From the NCBI GenBank assembly GCA_027489355.1, contig JAIXZY010000037.1:1-64000 (forward strand): a stretch of DNA of 64,000 nt, in the 5' to 3' direction. How positions within the stretch are numbered: the stretch's first letter is position 1; each line of letters starts with the position of its first letter. The notes below the pieces were generated by a model. It worked only from the letters and a program-made list of their open reading frames with translations. It was not told the DNA's origin and ran no database searches. This document shows positions 38,621-46,796 of this stretch, one piece after another. The DNA comes from Paracoccaceae bacterium (GTDB taxonomy: Bacteria > Pseudomonadota > Alphaproteobacteria > Rhodobacterales > Rhodobacteraceae). The translations under genes were made by a program, and so were the position numbers.

Positions 38621-38866
38621 TCACCTCATCGCTGCCTGGATGACCGTCTCGGCCATCTGCGCCAACAGGAACGCCGCCACACCGTAGACGCCGACCCAGA
38701 TCCTCTTCTCCAGCCGCTCCAGCGTGGCCTCGATCAGCCCAAGCCGGTATTCCAGCCCCGCCCACCGTTCGTTCGCCACCCGCTCGTTCGCCTCGATCCG
38801 CGCCGCGGCGGCATCGAAGCTTTCGTAGACGAAGCGCGACCCGCTCTCGGCCCGCCGCGCGGTCAT
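38621..38866 (-). CDS. GTA head formation small membrane-like protein (RcGTA g3.5)
   Basis: The protein has 81 residues. An N-terminal polar and coiled-coil part (SFDAAAARIEANERVANERWAGLEYRLGLIEATLERLEKR) is followed by one hydrophobic helix (WVGVYGVAAFLLAQMAETVIQAAM). It occupies the g3.5 place between portal and protease and matches the rcc01685-type GTA head formation family by size and layout. Its start overlaps the portal stop codon (ATGA). Its biochemical role is not known to me. Confidence 0.85.
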   Translation of the reverse strand: MTARRAESGSRFVYESFDAAAARIEANERVANERWAGLEYRLGLIEATLERLEKRIWVGVYGVAAFLLAQMAETVIQAAMR

Positions 38867-40038
38867 TCGCCCTCCGCAAGCTTCGGAAGCCCCAGAAGCA
38901 TCCGCTTCTCCGCCACCGTCAGGAAGTCCGAGGCCCCGACCCGCGCCCACAACTGATCCCGCTCCGCCGCCAGCGCCGGCACCTGGTCAAGGTCGGGCTT
39001 CAAGTCCACCGCCTCGCCCGCAAAGCCCGACAGCCAATGCGCCAGGTCCGCCATGACCTTCGTCGCCAAGGGCAGCACCGTCAGCCGGTAGAAGGCTCGG
39101 TTCGCCTCCTGATAATTCGAATAGGTAGCATCCCCTGGGATCCCCAGCAGCATCGGCGGCACCCCGAAGGCAATCGCGATCTCCCGCGCCGCCGCTTCCT
39201 TGGTCTTCTGGAACTCCATGTCGCTGGGCGAGAACCCCATCGGCTTCCAGTCAAGGCCCCCCTCCAGCAGCATCGGCCGGCCCGCATTCCGCGCCCCCTG
39301 ATGGTGCGCCTCCATCTCGCTCACCAGCCGCTCATACTGGTCCGGGCTGAGCGATGCCGACCCATCCGCCCCCTTGTAGACAATCGCCCCCGAAGGCCGC
39401 GCCGCGTTGTCCAGCAGTGCCTTCGACCAGGATGACGCGCTGTTATGCACGTCCACCGCCACCGCCGCCGCCTGCATCGGCGAGAACCCGTAGTGGTCGT
39501 CCTGCGGATGGAAGGTCTTCAGGTGGCAGATCGGGCTGAACTCCCCCGTGACGTCATAACGATGCGTCCGCCCGCTGACGGTGTAGTCATAGGCCACCGG
39601 CCAGCCATCCGCGCCGGGGACCAGGTTCATCCGGTCCGACCGCAGCACATGCAGCTCGCCCGGCATCGCCGAGACACCCGGCACCGCCTCGACATAAGCA
39701 TTCCCGGCCAGAAGCAGATAGCCATAGACCGCCTCCAGGAACTCAGCCCGCCCCTGCGCCCCGTTGGGGCGGCTGATCAGGTCCATCACCGGATGCGTGT
39801 CAAACCGCTGCTCCGTCGTCTGGCACACCAAGGGAAGCGCCGCCGCCGCCTCGGCGATCAGCCGCACCACGCGGAAGCCCACCGGGTTGCCCTGGAACCC
39901 CGTCCGCGTCAGGCTCGCGGTATCCCGCGGGCTCCAGGCCACGCGGCCCGCATTGCCCCAGGCGATCACCCGACCCACGGCACTTGCCTTGCGTTCCGGA
40001 ACCGCCTCGACCGGCGCCTTCCGCAGAAAATCGAACAT
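38863..40038 (-). CDS. g3: GTA portal protein (RcGTA g3)
   Basis: The 391-residue HK97-type portal forms the dodecameric DNA gate. It starts FDFLRKAPVEAVPERKAS and has SFTRTGFQGNPVGFRVVRLIAEAAAALPL-like sequence near 45-70, RSDRMNLVPGADGWPVAYDYTV, FHPQDDHYGFSPMQAAAVAVDVHNSASSWSKALLDNAARPSGA and EIAIAFGVPPMLLGIPGDATYSNYQEANRAFYRLTVLPLA, all portal landmarks. I chose the ATG at 40038, which has AAGGAG at the right distance, rather than the one five codons upstream. Confidence 0.96.
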   Translation of the reverse strand: MFDFLRKAPVEAVPERKASAVGRVIAWGNAGRVAWSPRDTASLTRTGFQGNPVGFRVVRLIAEAAAALPLVCQTTEQRFDTHPVMDLISRPNGAQGRAEFLEAVYGYLLLAGNAYVEAVPGVSAMPGELHVLRSDRMNLVPGADGWPVAYDYTVSGRTHRYDVTGEFSPICHLKTFHPQDDHYGFSPMQAAAVAVDVHNSASSWSKALLDNAARPSGAIVYKGADGSASLSPDQYERLVSEMEAHHQGARNAGRPMLLEGGLDWKPMGFSPSDMEFQKTKEAAAREIAIAFGVPPMLLGIPGDATYSNYQEANRAFYRLTVLPLATKVMADLAHWLSGFAGEAVDLKPDLDQVPALAAERDQLWARVGASDFLTVAEKRMLLGLPKLAEGE

Positions 40039-40128
40039 CTCGTGCTCCTTCATGCCCCGGGACCGTGCCCGACTGACCCGGGCTGCCTGATGCGCCCGGC
40101 CATATGACCCGCTAAATCCCTAAATCCG

Positions 40129-41541
40129 CTAAAGCGACCGAACGCTGGGTCGCCCGCCATGCAACGGGGTCAGCATCAGGTCGGTCAGCGCCCAGACCAG
40201 CGCATCCAGCCGGTCCGGCGAGCCCGCCCCCTGCCAGCCCACCGCCGTCATCTTGCCCATCTGCTCTTCCAGCGCGCCCAAGCCCCGGACATGCTTGACC
40301 CGCCCCTGCTCGTACAAGGCCGCCACCGGCTCGGCCCGCAGCATCTTGGATCGGGTCGCATGGACACCGCGATAAGGCACCAAGGGGTCGATCATCCGCA
40401 CCAGCCGCTCCACCAGATCACCGCCCTGGTTCACCTCGGCCACCAGCCGGTCCGCCCCATGCCGTTCCATCGCCGCCAACGCCGCCCGCGCCCAGCCTTC
40501 CGGCGTCGCCCCCTTCACCGAGGCATCCTCCAGCACCACCGCGCGCCAATCCTTCGGCTCGCCCCGCGTATCGGCACCGACCACCACGATCCCGCACTCG
40601 TCGCTCGACTTCATGCTGGTCACGGGAGGGTCCACCGCCACCACCACCCGGTTGACCACCGGCACCTCGTCCACCCGCGCCGCCTCCAGCATCGCGGCCG
40701 TCCACAACGCGCCCTCGGCCTCCTCCAGCAGCTCCCCCTCCAGCTCCTGCCGCCCGAACCGCGTCCCGCCATAGCGCGCCTGCACCTCGGCCAGGAAGCT
40801 TTCCGCCAGATAGGCCCGGTTCGCCTCGGTCGGCGCATGCGTCACCACCGACGACGGGTTCTTCAGGATCGCCTTCAGCACCCCCACATTGCGCGGAGTC
40901 GTCGTCACCACCGCCTGCGGGTTCTTGCCCAACCGCAGCGCGAACTGCAGCTGGTCCCAGGCCTCGGCCCCCTTCTTCCACTTGCCCAACTCATCCGCCC
41001 AGGCCGCATCGAACTGCGGTCCCCGCAGCGCCTCGGGCTCATGCGCCGAAAACACCTGCGCAATCGCTCCGTTTGGCCACAGAAGCTGGTTCTTCGACGC
41101 AAACCACTCCGGCTTCCGGTCAGGGGGCGAGCAGGCAATGATCCCGCTCTCCCCCAGCACCATCACGTCGCGCACCTGGTCCACCGTCTCGCCCACCAGC
41201 GCCACGCGTTTGCAGCGCCCGGGGTCGGACGGACTCGCACCCTCCACCTGCGCGCGCACCCACTCCGACCCGGCCCGCGTCTTGCCCGCACCGCGACCGC
41301 CCATGATGACCCAGGTCTTCCAGGCCCCCCTCGGCGGCAACTGGTGCGGCAGCGCCCAGAACTCGAAGACCCAGGGCAGCGCCAGCAGCGCGTTCTGGCT
41401 CAGGCCGCCCAGAAACTCATCCACCTCCTCCGGCGTTGCGGAGGCAAGCCAGGCGGCGCCCGATTTCAGCTCGGGCCTCGTCAAGGTCGAGCGCCCCTCC
41501 GGCTCCGACGTGGCCGGCAATCTGCTTGCGGAGTTTGTCAA
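40129..41541 (-). CDS. g2: GTA large terminase subunit (RcGTA g2)
   Basis: This DNA-packaging motor has 470 residues. The ATPase domain has Walker A GGRGAGKTR (near 81-89) and the conserved PHQLPPRGAWKTWVIM before it. A central FDAAWADELGKWKKGAEAWDQLQFALRLG covers Walker B and coupling elements. The RNase H-like nuclease domain begins near NRVVVAVDPPVTS. A TTG at 41541, preceded by GGAGGAAAGGGG, is the best start and gives a 125-base overlap with g1. Later TTG codons are possible, so the first 20 residues are uncertain. Confidence 0.95.
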   Translation of the reverse strand: MTNSASRLPATSEPEGRSTLTRPELKSGAAWLASATPEEVDEFLGGLSQNALLALPWVFEFWALPHQLPPRGAWKTWVIMGGRGAGKTRAGSEWVRAQVEGASPSDPGRCKRVALVGETVDQVRDVMVLGESGIIACSPPDRKPEWFASKNQLLWPNGAIAQVFSAHEPEALRGPQFDAAWADELGKWKKGAEAWDQLQFALRLGKNPQAVVTTTPRNVGVLKAILKNPSSVVTHAPTEANRAYLAESFLAEVQARYGGTRFGRQELEGELLEEAEGALWTAAMLEAARVDEVPVVNRVVVAVDPPVTSMKSSDECGIVVVGADTRGEPKDWRAVVLEDASVKGATPEGWARAALAAMERHGADRLVAEVNQGGDLVERLVRMIDPLVPYRGVHATRSKMLRAEPVAALYEQGRVKHVRGLGALEEQMGKMTAVGWQGAGSPDRLDALVWALTDLMLTPLHGGRPSVRSL

Positions 41542-41746
41542 CTTTGCCCCTTTCCTCCAGCACCTGGATCGCCGTCGCGCGAAGATCGCGGATCGCCGTC
41601 TGTGCTGCCTTGACCTCGGTGAATTCTCCGGCCCGGATCGCGTCGATGGTGCGGTAAAGCTCCATCACCGCCAGGCCGTAAAAGTGTTCGGTTGCGCCCA
41701 GCACGTCCTCCGGACTGGGCCCCTCCCCCGTGAACCGCAATGTCAT
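41417..41746 (-). CDS. g1: GTA small terminase-like protein (RcGTA g1)
   Basis: The protein has 109 residues, begins TLRFTGEGPSPEDVLGATEHFYGLAVMELYRTIDAIRAGEFTEVKAAQTAIRDLRATAIQVLEERGKVDKLRKQI and is mainly helical. It is the first gene of the GTA cluster, where RcGTA g1 encodes the small terminase. The weak sequence conservation of that role makes the call position-based. The C-terminal 41 codons overlap terL in another frame. The ATG at 41746 has AGGGG about 14 bases upstream. Confidence 0.88.
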   Translation of the reverse strand: MTLRFTGEGPSPEDVLGATEHFYGLAVMELYRTIDAIRAGEFTEVKAAQTAIRDLRATAIQVLEERGKVDKLRKQIAGHVGAGGALDLDEARAEIGRRLACLRNAGGGG

Positions 41747-41785
41747 CTAGACCCGATACCCCTCATGCTGCCCCCGCACGAAGGA

Positions 41786-41825
41786 AATGAAAAAGCGGCC
41801 TGCGGGGAGGACCCCGGGCCGCTTC
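41786..41825 (-). terminator. Strong intrinsic terminator just ahead of GTA g1
   Basis: On the minus strand AAGCGGCC (41824-41817) pairs with GGCCGCTT (41800-41793). An inner CGGGG/CCCCG stem stacks after a two-base bulge, and TTTTTC follows directly. It is 113 bases past mltG and about 40 bases before the g1 start codon. It may end mltG transcription or lie in the GTA leader as an attenuator. Confidence 0.8.
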
Positions 41826-41849
41826 GACACTTCTTCTAGCATGCCACGA

Positions 41850-41878
41850 TGTCTACATCATACCGCGCGGCAAGTCAA
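41850..41878 (-). promoter_or_regulatory. Possible GTA operon promoter
   Basis: On the minus strand TTGACT (41878-41873) is followed after 17 bases by TAGACA (41855-41850). It is the best -35/-10 pair in the 191-base gap 41747-41937, which is visibly AT-richer than its surroundings. The match is weak. GTA genes are known to need the activator GafA, whose site I cannot recognise. Confidence 0.3.
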
Positions 41879-41937
41879 GCAAAAACACAACAGGATCAAA
41901 GACTTGACCGAACTATGCCTTCACGGTCCCTTAACCG

Positions 41938-43116
41938 TCACTCACCCTGGACGCCGCCTTCGTCCTCGGTGCCCTGCGCGGCCTCGATCTTGCGCCAGGC
42001 CGCCACGTTGGCATTGTGCTCTTCCAGCGTCTCGGCAAAGGCATGCCCGCCCGAGCCGTCAGCGACGAAGAACAGGTAGTCGGTCTGGTCCGGGTTGACC
42101 GCCGCCCGGATCGCGTCGGCGCCGGGGTTGGCGATCGGCGTCGGTGGCAGCCCGTCGATGACATAGGTGTTGAAGGGCGTTTCCCGCCGCAGCTCGCTCT
42201 GCCGGAGGCCGCGCCCCAGGACGCCTTCGCCCTTGGTGATGCCGTAGATCACCGTCGGGTCGGTCTGCAGTCGCATCCCCTGCTGCAAGCGGTTGATGAA
42301 GACGCTGGCCACCCGGCCCCGCTCGTCGGCGATGCCGGTCTCCTTCTCGATGATCGAGGCCATGATCAGCGCCTCTTCGGGCGTGTCGTAGGGCAGCCCG
42401 TCGGCCCGGTTGGACCAGGCCTCGGCCAGGATCGCCGACTGTTTCTCGGTCATCTGCGCGATCAGCGCGGCGCGCTCGGTGCCGCGCTCGACCTCATAGC
42501 CGCCGGGGGCAAGCGTCCCTTCGGGTGGAACGGTCTCCAGCGCGCCCTGCAGGAAATCCGCCTTCTTCAACGCATCCACGACCTGCCAGCTGGTGACACC
42601 TTCGGCCACCGTCAACCGCAGCACCAGCGCGGGATCATCCGCCACCTCAAGGTATTCCTTCGGCAACGGATCCGCGCCCGCGTCGAAGCGCGCAACCTCG
42701 GTCAGGCTGTTCGATGCAAGGTCCAGCTCGCTGAGAACCACGTCGGACTTCGTGACCCCGATCCGGAAGTTCAGGTCGCGTCCGCAGGTCGACCGGCCGC
42801 CGGCAGTGATCGCTTCCAGCACCTCGGACATGCTGGCCTTGGCCGGAACCATGTAGCTGCCGAACTTCAGGGCGTCTGCCCGGTCGGCATACTCCGCCCC
42901 GATCCGGAAGATCCGCGCATCGCTGATCGCCCCGCGCTCTTCCAGGTTACGGCTGACCGAAGAGAGGCTCGCGCCCCGTTCGACCTGCAGGCAGATCGGC
43001 TCGGCCAGCGGTCCCGCCGCGTAGAACTCGTTCCGCCCCCAGGCCACAAGGGCAGCCATCGCGATCAGGATCACGATGAACAGAGTCAGCGCATTCGAGG
43101 CGACGGACCGCCACAT
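41938..43116 (-). CDS. mltG: Endolytic transglycosylase MltG
   Basis: MltG cuts nascent peptidoglycan strands and sets glycan length. The 392-residue protein has one N-terminal membrane anchor (ALTLFIVILIAMAALVAW, near 9-26) and a LysM-like segment (ICLQVERGASLSSVSRNLEERGAI). The YceG catalytic domain has ALIMASIIEKETGIADERGRVASVFINRLQQGMRLQTDPTVIYG, with the catalytic glutamate in IEKETG, and ends with PPTPIANPGADAIRAAVNPDQTDYLFFVADGSGGHAFAETLEEHN. It follows fabF by 3 bases, a conserved pairing. Confidence 0.96.
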   Translation of the reverse strand: MWRSVASNALTLFIVILIAMAALVAWGRNEFYAAGPLAEPICLQVERGASLSSVSRNLEERGAISDARIFRIGAEYADRADALKFGSYMVPAKASMSEVLEAITAGGRSTCGRDLNFRIGVTKSDVVLSELDLASNSLTEVARFDAGADPLPKEYLEVADDPALVLRLTVAEGVTSWQVVDALKKADFLQGALETVPPEGTLAPGGYEVERGTERAALIAQMTEKQSAILAEAWSNRADGLPYDTPEEALIMASIIEKETGIADERGRVASVFINRLQQGMRLQTDPTVIYGITKGEGVLGRGLRQSELRRETPFNTYVIDGLPPTPIANPGADAIRAAVNPDQTDYLFFVADGSGGHAFAETLEEHNANVAAWRKIEAAQGTEDEGGVQGE

Positions 43117-43119
43117 CCC

Positions 43120-44379
43120 TCAGCGCACCTTGCCGAGGATGAGCGAGGCGTTGGTGCCGCCGAAGCCGAAGCTGTTCGACAGGGCCACTTCGATCTTGCG
43201 GCGGACTGCCTTGTTGGGGGCAAGGTCCAGCTTCGGCTGGACGGCCGGGTTGTCCAGGTTGATCGTGGGCGGCGCGACCTGATCCCGGATCGCCAGCACG
43301 CAGAAGATCGCCTCCACCGCGCCCGCCGCCCCCAGCAGGTGCCCGATCGACGACTTTGTCGAGGACATGGTGGCCTTCGGCGCGTGGTCGCCCAGAAGCC
43401 GCTCCACCGCGCCCAGTTCGATGGTGTCGGCCATCGTGGAGGTGCCGTGGGCGTTGATGTAGTCGATGTCCTTCGCCTCCAGCCCGGCCCGCTTCAGCGC
43501 GGCCGACATCGACCGGAACCCGCCGTCGCCGTCCTCAGACGGGGCGGTGATGTGGTAGGCGTCGCCCGAAAGGCCATAGCCCAGCACCTCGCAGTAGATC
43601 TTCGCGCCGCGGGCCTTGGCGTGTTCGTATTCCTCCAGCACCACGATCCCCGCGCCTTCGCCCATCACGAACCCGTCGCGGTCGGCGTCATAGGGGCGGG
43701 AGGCCTTCTGCGGCTCGTCCGCGCGCTTCGTCGACAGGGCCTTGCAGGCGTTGAACCCGGCGATCCCGATCTCGCTGATCGGGCTCTCCGCCCCGCCTGC
43801 GATCATCACGTCGGCATCGCCCCACTGGATCAGCCGCGCCGCATCGCCGATGGCATGCGCGCCGGTCGAACAGGCCGTCACCACCGCATGGTTCGGACCC
43901 TTGAAGCCGAACCGGATCGACACCTGCCCGGACACCAGGTTGATCAGCGCGCCGGGAATGAAGAACGGCGAGACCCGCTTCGGCCCCTTTTCCTTGATCA
44001 GCACCGCCGTCTCAGCGATGGAGTTCAACCCGCCGATCCCCGAGCCGATCATCACCCCGGTGCGCAGCTTCTCTTCTTCGGACGGGTTCTCCCACCCGGC
44101 GTCCTTCACGGCCTGCACGGCGGCGGCCATCCCGTAGATGATGAAGTCGTCGACCTTCCGCTGCTCTTTCGGCTCCATCCAGTCGTCGGGATTGAAGGTT
44201 CCGTCCGATCCATCGCCCTTGGGGATCTCGCAGGCGTATTGGGTCACGACGTTCGAGGTGTCGAATTTGGTGATCGTCCCCGCACCAGATTGGCCGGCCA
44301 GAAGGCGGGACCAGGTCTCCTCCACCCCACAGGCCAGCGGAGTGACCATTCCAAGACCAGTGACCACGACGCGACGCAT
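43120..44379 (-). CDS. fabF: Beta-ketoacyl-ACP synthase II
   Basis: FabF elongates acyl-ACP with malonyl-ACP. The 419-residue protein has the catalytic triad: Cys170 in VTACSTGAHAIGDA, a His in NAHGTSTMADTIE (near 311) and a His in SIGHLLGAAGAVEA (near 347). The N-terminus RRVVVTGLGMVTPLACG is standard. The ATG at 44379 is preceded by GAGAGA. Longer in-frame sequence upstream is not family-like. It is followed directly by mltG. Confidence 0.98.
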   Translation of the reverse strand: MRRVVVTGLGMVTPLACGVEETWSRLLAGQSGAGTITKFDTSNVVTQYACEIPKGDGSDGTFNPDDWMEPKEQRKVDDFIIYGMAAAVQAVKDAGWENPSEEEKLRTGVMIGSGIGGLNSIAETAVLIKEKGPKRVSPFFIPGALINLVSGQVSIRFGFKGPNHAVVTACSTGAHAIGDAARLIQWGDADVMIAGGAESPISEIGIAGFNACKALSTKRADEPQKASRPYDADRDGFVMGEGAGIVVLEEYEHAKARGAKIYCEVLGYGLSGDAYHITAPSEDGDGGFRSMSAALKRAGLEAKDIDYINAHGTSTMADTIELGAVERLLGDHAPKATMSSTKSSIGHLLGAAGAVEAIFCVLAIRDQVAPPTINLDNPAVQPKLDLAPNKAVRRKIEVALSNSFGFGGTNASLILGKVR

Positions 44380-44472
44380 GTCTCTCTCCCACAGGATCAG
44401 GCTTTGCAGGGTGATACACGGCCCCCCGAAGCCGCGCAACCTTGGGGGTTGTCCGTCGGCGGGCGGCAGACC

Positions 44473-44487
44473 TGTCCACGGTGGACA
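44473..44487. promoter_or_regulatory. Perfect palindrome upstream of fabF
   Basis: TGTCCAC-G-GTGGACA is a perfect 15-base palindrome in the 168-base gap between fabF and the agmatinase-like gene, about 95 bases ahead of the fabF start. It could be an operator. No regulator can be named. Confidence 0.35.
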
Positions 44488-44547
44488 AAATCCGGAAGCA
44501 ACAGGAAATCAGGCACTTGGTCGCGGACGTTCAGAAAGCGTCAACCA

Positions 44548-45495
44548 TCATCCCTGCCGGGCCACGATGCCCATGACGGCCGACAGAAGTTGGGCCGCGA
44601 CCGCAGCCCCCTGCCCGTCGATGTCGCGCGCGGGCATGAACTCCACCATGTCGAACCCCACGACCCGCGCCTTCTCGGCCACGCCCGCGACCAGCTCCAG
44701 GACCTGCCAGTAGCCCAGCCCCCCTGCCGTCCGTCCGATCACCGCAGGCATCACCGCGGGGTCCAGCGCATCAAGGTCGAGGCAGACGATCACCTCGGCC
44801 CCCTCGGCCACCATGTCCAAGGCCCTCGACAACCCGTAGCGCGCCACTTCGCCTGCCGGGACGAAGCCGACACCCCAGGCTTCGGCGTCCGCCACGTCCT
44901 GGAGCCGGGCAGAGCCGATGCCGCGCTGGCCGACCTGGATGATGGCATCGACATGATCCATCTCGGACGCCCGCCGCATGGTCGAGGACAGCCCCAGCCG
45001 TTCGCCCTGCACTTCGTCGCGCCAGTCGATATGGGCGTCGATCTGCAGGATGGTGTAGCCCTTCCCCCGCGCGCCATAGGCTTCCAGCATCGGGATCGGC
45101 ATGCTGTCGTCCCCCCCGATCAGCATCGGCACCCCGCCCCGGTCGAGCACCTGGCTGACCGCCCCGAAAATCCGCGCCCGGTTTCCGGCAGGGTCGTTCA
45201 GATCCTGCGGCAGATCGCCCGCATCCACGGCCGAAACTCCGCCCGGAAAGACCGGCCCGCCGAGGTCGAAGTTCATGTGGCCAAGGTTCGCCGCATAGGC
45301 CGCCCCCGCTGCCCGGATCGCGGCGGGGCCGCCCGCGCAGTAGAAGCCCACCGACGAATAGGGCGTGCAGCCATCCGCCCCGATCAGCGCCATCTTCGCC
45401 GACAGGCGCGACAGGTCCCGGCTGCGCGGAATGCCCATGAAGGTCTCGACGCCGGACGCGCCGAACATCGTGCCGAGTGCGGTATTGCCGGTCAT
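44548..45495 (-). CDS. Agmatinase/ureohydrolase family protein
   Basis: This binuclear-manganese ureohydrolase of 315 residues would hydrolyse a guanidino compound such as agmatine to urea and an amine. Motifs are LIGGDDSMPIP (127-130, with D130 where most arginases have His), DAHIDWRD (D153, H155, D157) and CLDLDALDPAVMPAVIGRTAGGLGYWQ (D240, D242). Its N-terminus has GIPRSRDLSRLSAKMALIGA and YSSVGFYCAGGPAAIR. The true substrate is uncertain. It is transcribed toward fabF but is separated from it by 168 bases. Confidence 0.85.
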   Translation of the reverse strand: MTGNTALGTMFGASGVETFMGIPRSRDLSRLSAKMALIGADGCTPYSSVGFYCAGGPAAIRAAGAAYAANLGHMNFDLGGPVFPGGVSAVDAGDLPQDLNDPAGNRARIFGAVSQVLDRGGVPMLIGGDDSMPIPMLEAYGARGKGYTILQIDAHIDWRDEVQGERLGLSSTMRRASEMDHVDAIIQVGQRGIGSARLQDVADAEAWGVGFVPAGEVARYGLSRALDMVAEGAEVIVCLDLDALDPAVMPAVIGRTAGGLGYWQVLELVAGVAEKARVVGFDMVEFMPARDIDGQGAAVAAQLLSAVMGIVARQG

Positions 45496-45587
45496 GGGGC
45501 CTCCGTCTGCTTGACCTCAGACTGACGCCCGGACAGGGGGGCTGGCAAGGTCGGGCGTGGATGCCACGGCGGGGGATTGCCGAATGC

Positions 45588-45615
45588 GTAGGGTGGGCAA
45601 TATTGCCCACCCTAC
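45588..45615. repeat. Perfect 28-base palindrome
   Basis: GTAGGGTGGGCAAT is followed immediately by its exact reverse complement, with no spacer. It lies 13 bases from the acpP terminator. It looks like an interspersed repeat of the same GTAGGGTG class as 772-822, and no coding role is seen. Confidence 0.8.
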
Positions 45616-45628
45616 CTGAACCAACGCA

Positions 45629-45652
45629 AAAGGCACCCCGAAGGGTGCCTTT
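45629..45652 (-). terminator. Intrinsic terminator of acpP
   Basis: On the minus strand AAAGGCACCC-TTCG-GGGTGCCTTT has a perfect 10-bp stem and a UUCG-type tetraloop, and ends in TTTT. It lies 24 bases past the acpP stop codon. Confidence 0.9.
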
Positions 45653-45676
45653 CTGTCCCGTCTCGGACGACTGCGC

Positions 45677-45910
45677 TTACGCGGCTTCCGAGATGAACTT
45701 CACCGCGTCGCCGAAGGTCTGGATGGTCTCGGCGGCGTCATCCGGGATCTCGATCCCGAACTCTTCCTCGAAGGCCATGACCAGCTCGACCGTGTCGAGC
45801 GAGTCCGCACCCAGGTCGTCGATGAACGAGGCCGACTCCGTCACCTTGTCGGCTTCGACGCCCAGATGCTCGACGACGATCTTCTTCACGCGATCAGCGA
45901 TGTCGCTCAT
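45677..45910 (-). CDS. acpP: Acyl carrier protein
   Basis: The 77-residue acidic protein carries growing acyl chains on phosphopantetheine attached to Ser37 in the motif [24 protein letters not shown]. The N-terminus [23 protein letters not shown] is typical. The ATG at 45910 is preceded by AGAGGAACGAAC. It is downstream of fabD and fabG but has its own promoter at 45988-46016 and its own terminator, consistent with high expression. Confidence 0.99.
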   Translation of the reverse strand: MSDIADRVKKIVVEHLGVEADKVTESASFIDDLGADSLDTVELVMAFEEEFGIEIPDDAAETIQTFGDAVKFISEAA

Positions 45911-45987
45911 GTTCGTTCCTCTATCTTGGCCACGGTCAAATCCCGGCCATTTTCGTTCCACCCGTCTCCGGGCCTTAATCCAGCGCG

Positions 45988-46016
45988 CCTATAGCAAGGG
46001 TCGACGCACATGGCAA
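45988..46016 (-). promoter_or_regulatory. acpP promoter (sigma70-type)
   Basis: On the minus strand TTGCCA (46016-46011) and TATAGG (45993-45988) are 17 bases apart, about 80 bases upstream of the acpP start codon. This is the clearest housekeeping promoter match I see in the window. Confidence 0.6.
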
Positions 46017-46047
46017 ACGCTTTAACCTGACTTGTGCCGGTTCGGTT

Positions 46048-46785
46048 TCAGACCATGTCCATGCCGCCGTTCACGTGCAGGGTCGCCCCTGTCACGTAGG
46101 CCGCCTCGGGAGAGGCGAGGAACAGGACCGCGGCCGCGATTTCCTGCGGCGTCCCCATCCGGCCGGCCGGAACCGCGCCGAGGATGGCCGTGCGCTGAGC
46201 GTCGTTCAGCTTGCCGGTCATGGCCGTCTCGATGAAGCCGGGGGCCACGCAGTTCACCGTGATGCCACGGCTGGCGACCTCGGCGGCGAGCGACTTCGAC
46301 AGGCCCACCATCCCGGCCTTGGAGGCGGCATAGTTCACCTGCCCCGCATTCCCGGTGGTGCCGACGACGGACGAGATGTTCACGATGCGGCCCCAGCGGG
46401 CCTTCATCATCCCCCGGATCGCCGCGCGGCAGAGGCGGAAGGTCGCCGTCAGGTTCACGTCGATCACCGACTGCCAGTCCTCGTCCGACATCCGCATGAC
46501 AAGGCCGTCCTTGGTGATCCCGGCGTTGTTGACCAGGATGTCGACCGCCCCCATCGCCTCGGTCGCCCGTTTCACGAGGCCCTCGACGTCCTCGGGGTTC
46601 GACAGGTTGCAGGGCAGCACATGGGCGCGGTCGCCAAGCGCGGCGGCCAGGGCCTCAAGCGGCTCTACCCGGGTGCCGGAGAGGCCCACGGTGGCCCCGG
46701 CGGCGTGCAGCGTGCGGGCGATGTCGGCGCCGATGCCGCCCGAGGCGCCCGTGACAAGGGCGGATTTGCCGGTCAAGTCGAACAT
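46048..46785 (-). CDS. fabG: 3-oxoacyl-ACP reductase FabG
   Basis: FabG reduces 3-ketoacyl-ACP with NADPH. The 245-residue short-chain dehydrogenase has the cofactor motif TGASGGIG (near 13-20), NNAGIT (near 86-91), the catalytic serine in NISSVVG (near 137) and the YAASKAG motif (near 151-157). VNCVAPGFIETAMT follows. It starts 11 bases after fabD ends and is followed by acpP, giving the usual fabD-fabG-acpP order. Confidence 0.98.
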   Translation of the reverse strand: MFDLTGKSALVTGASGGIGADIARTLHAAGATVGLSGTRVEPLEALAAALGDRAHVLPCNLSNPEDVEGLVKRATEAMGAVDILVNNAGITKDGLVMRMSDEDWQSVIDVNLTATFRLCRAAIRGMMKARWGRIVNISSVVGTTGNAGQVNYAASKAGMVGLSKSLAAEVASRGITVNCVAPGFIETAMTGKLNDAQRTAILGAVPAGRMGTPQEIAAAVLFLASPEAAYVTGATLHVNGGMDMV

Positions 46786-46796
46786 GGATTTTCCTT

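Noticed and set aside
38863-40053. Longer portal protein start five codons upstream
   Set aside because: The inner ATG at 40038 has AAGGAG at ideal distance, and the extra codons contain that ribosome-binding site.
42016-45525. Open frame of about 1170 codons opposite mltG, fabF and the agmatinase-like gene
   Set aside because: It spans three well-supported genes on the other strand and its product has low-complexity His/Arg/Gly-rich sequence, so it is an antisense shadow.
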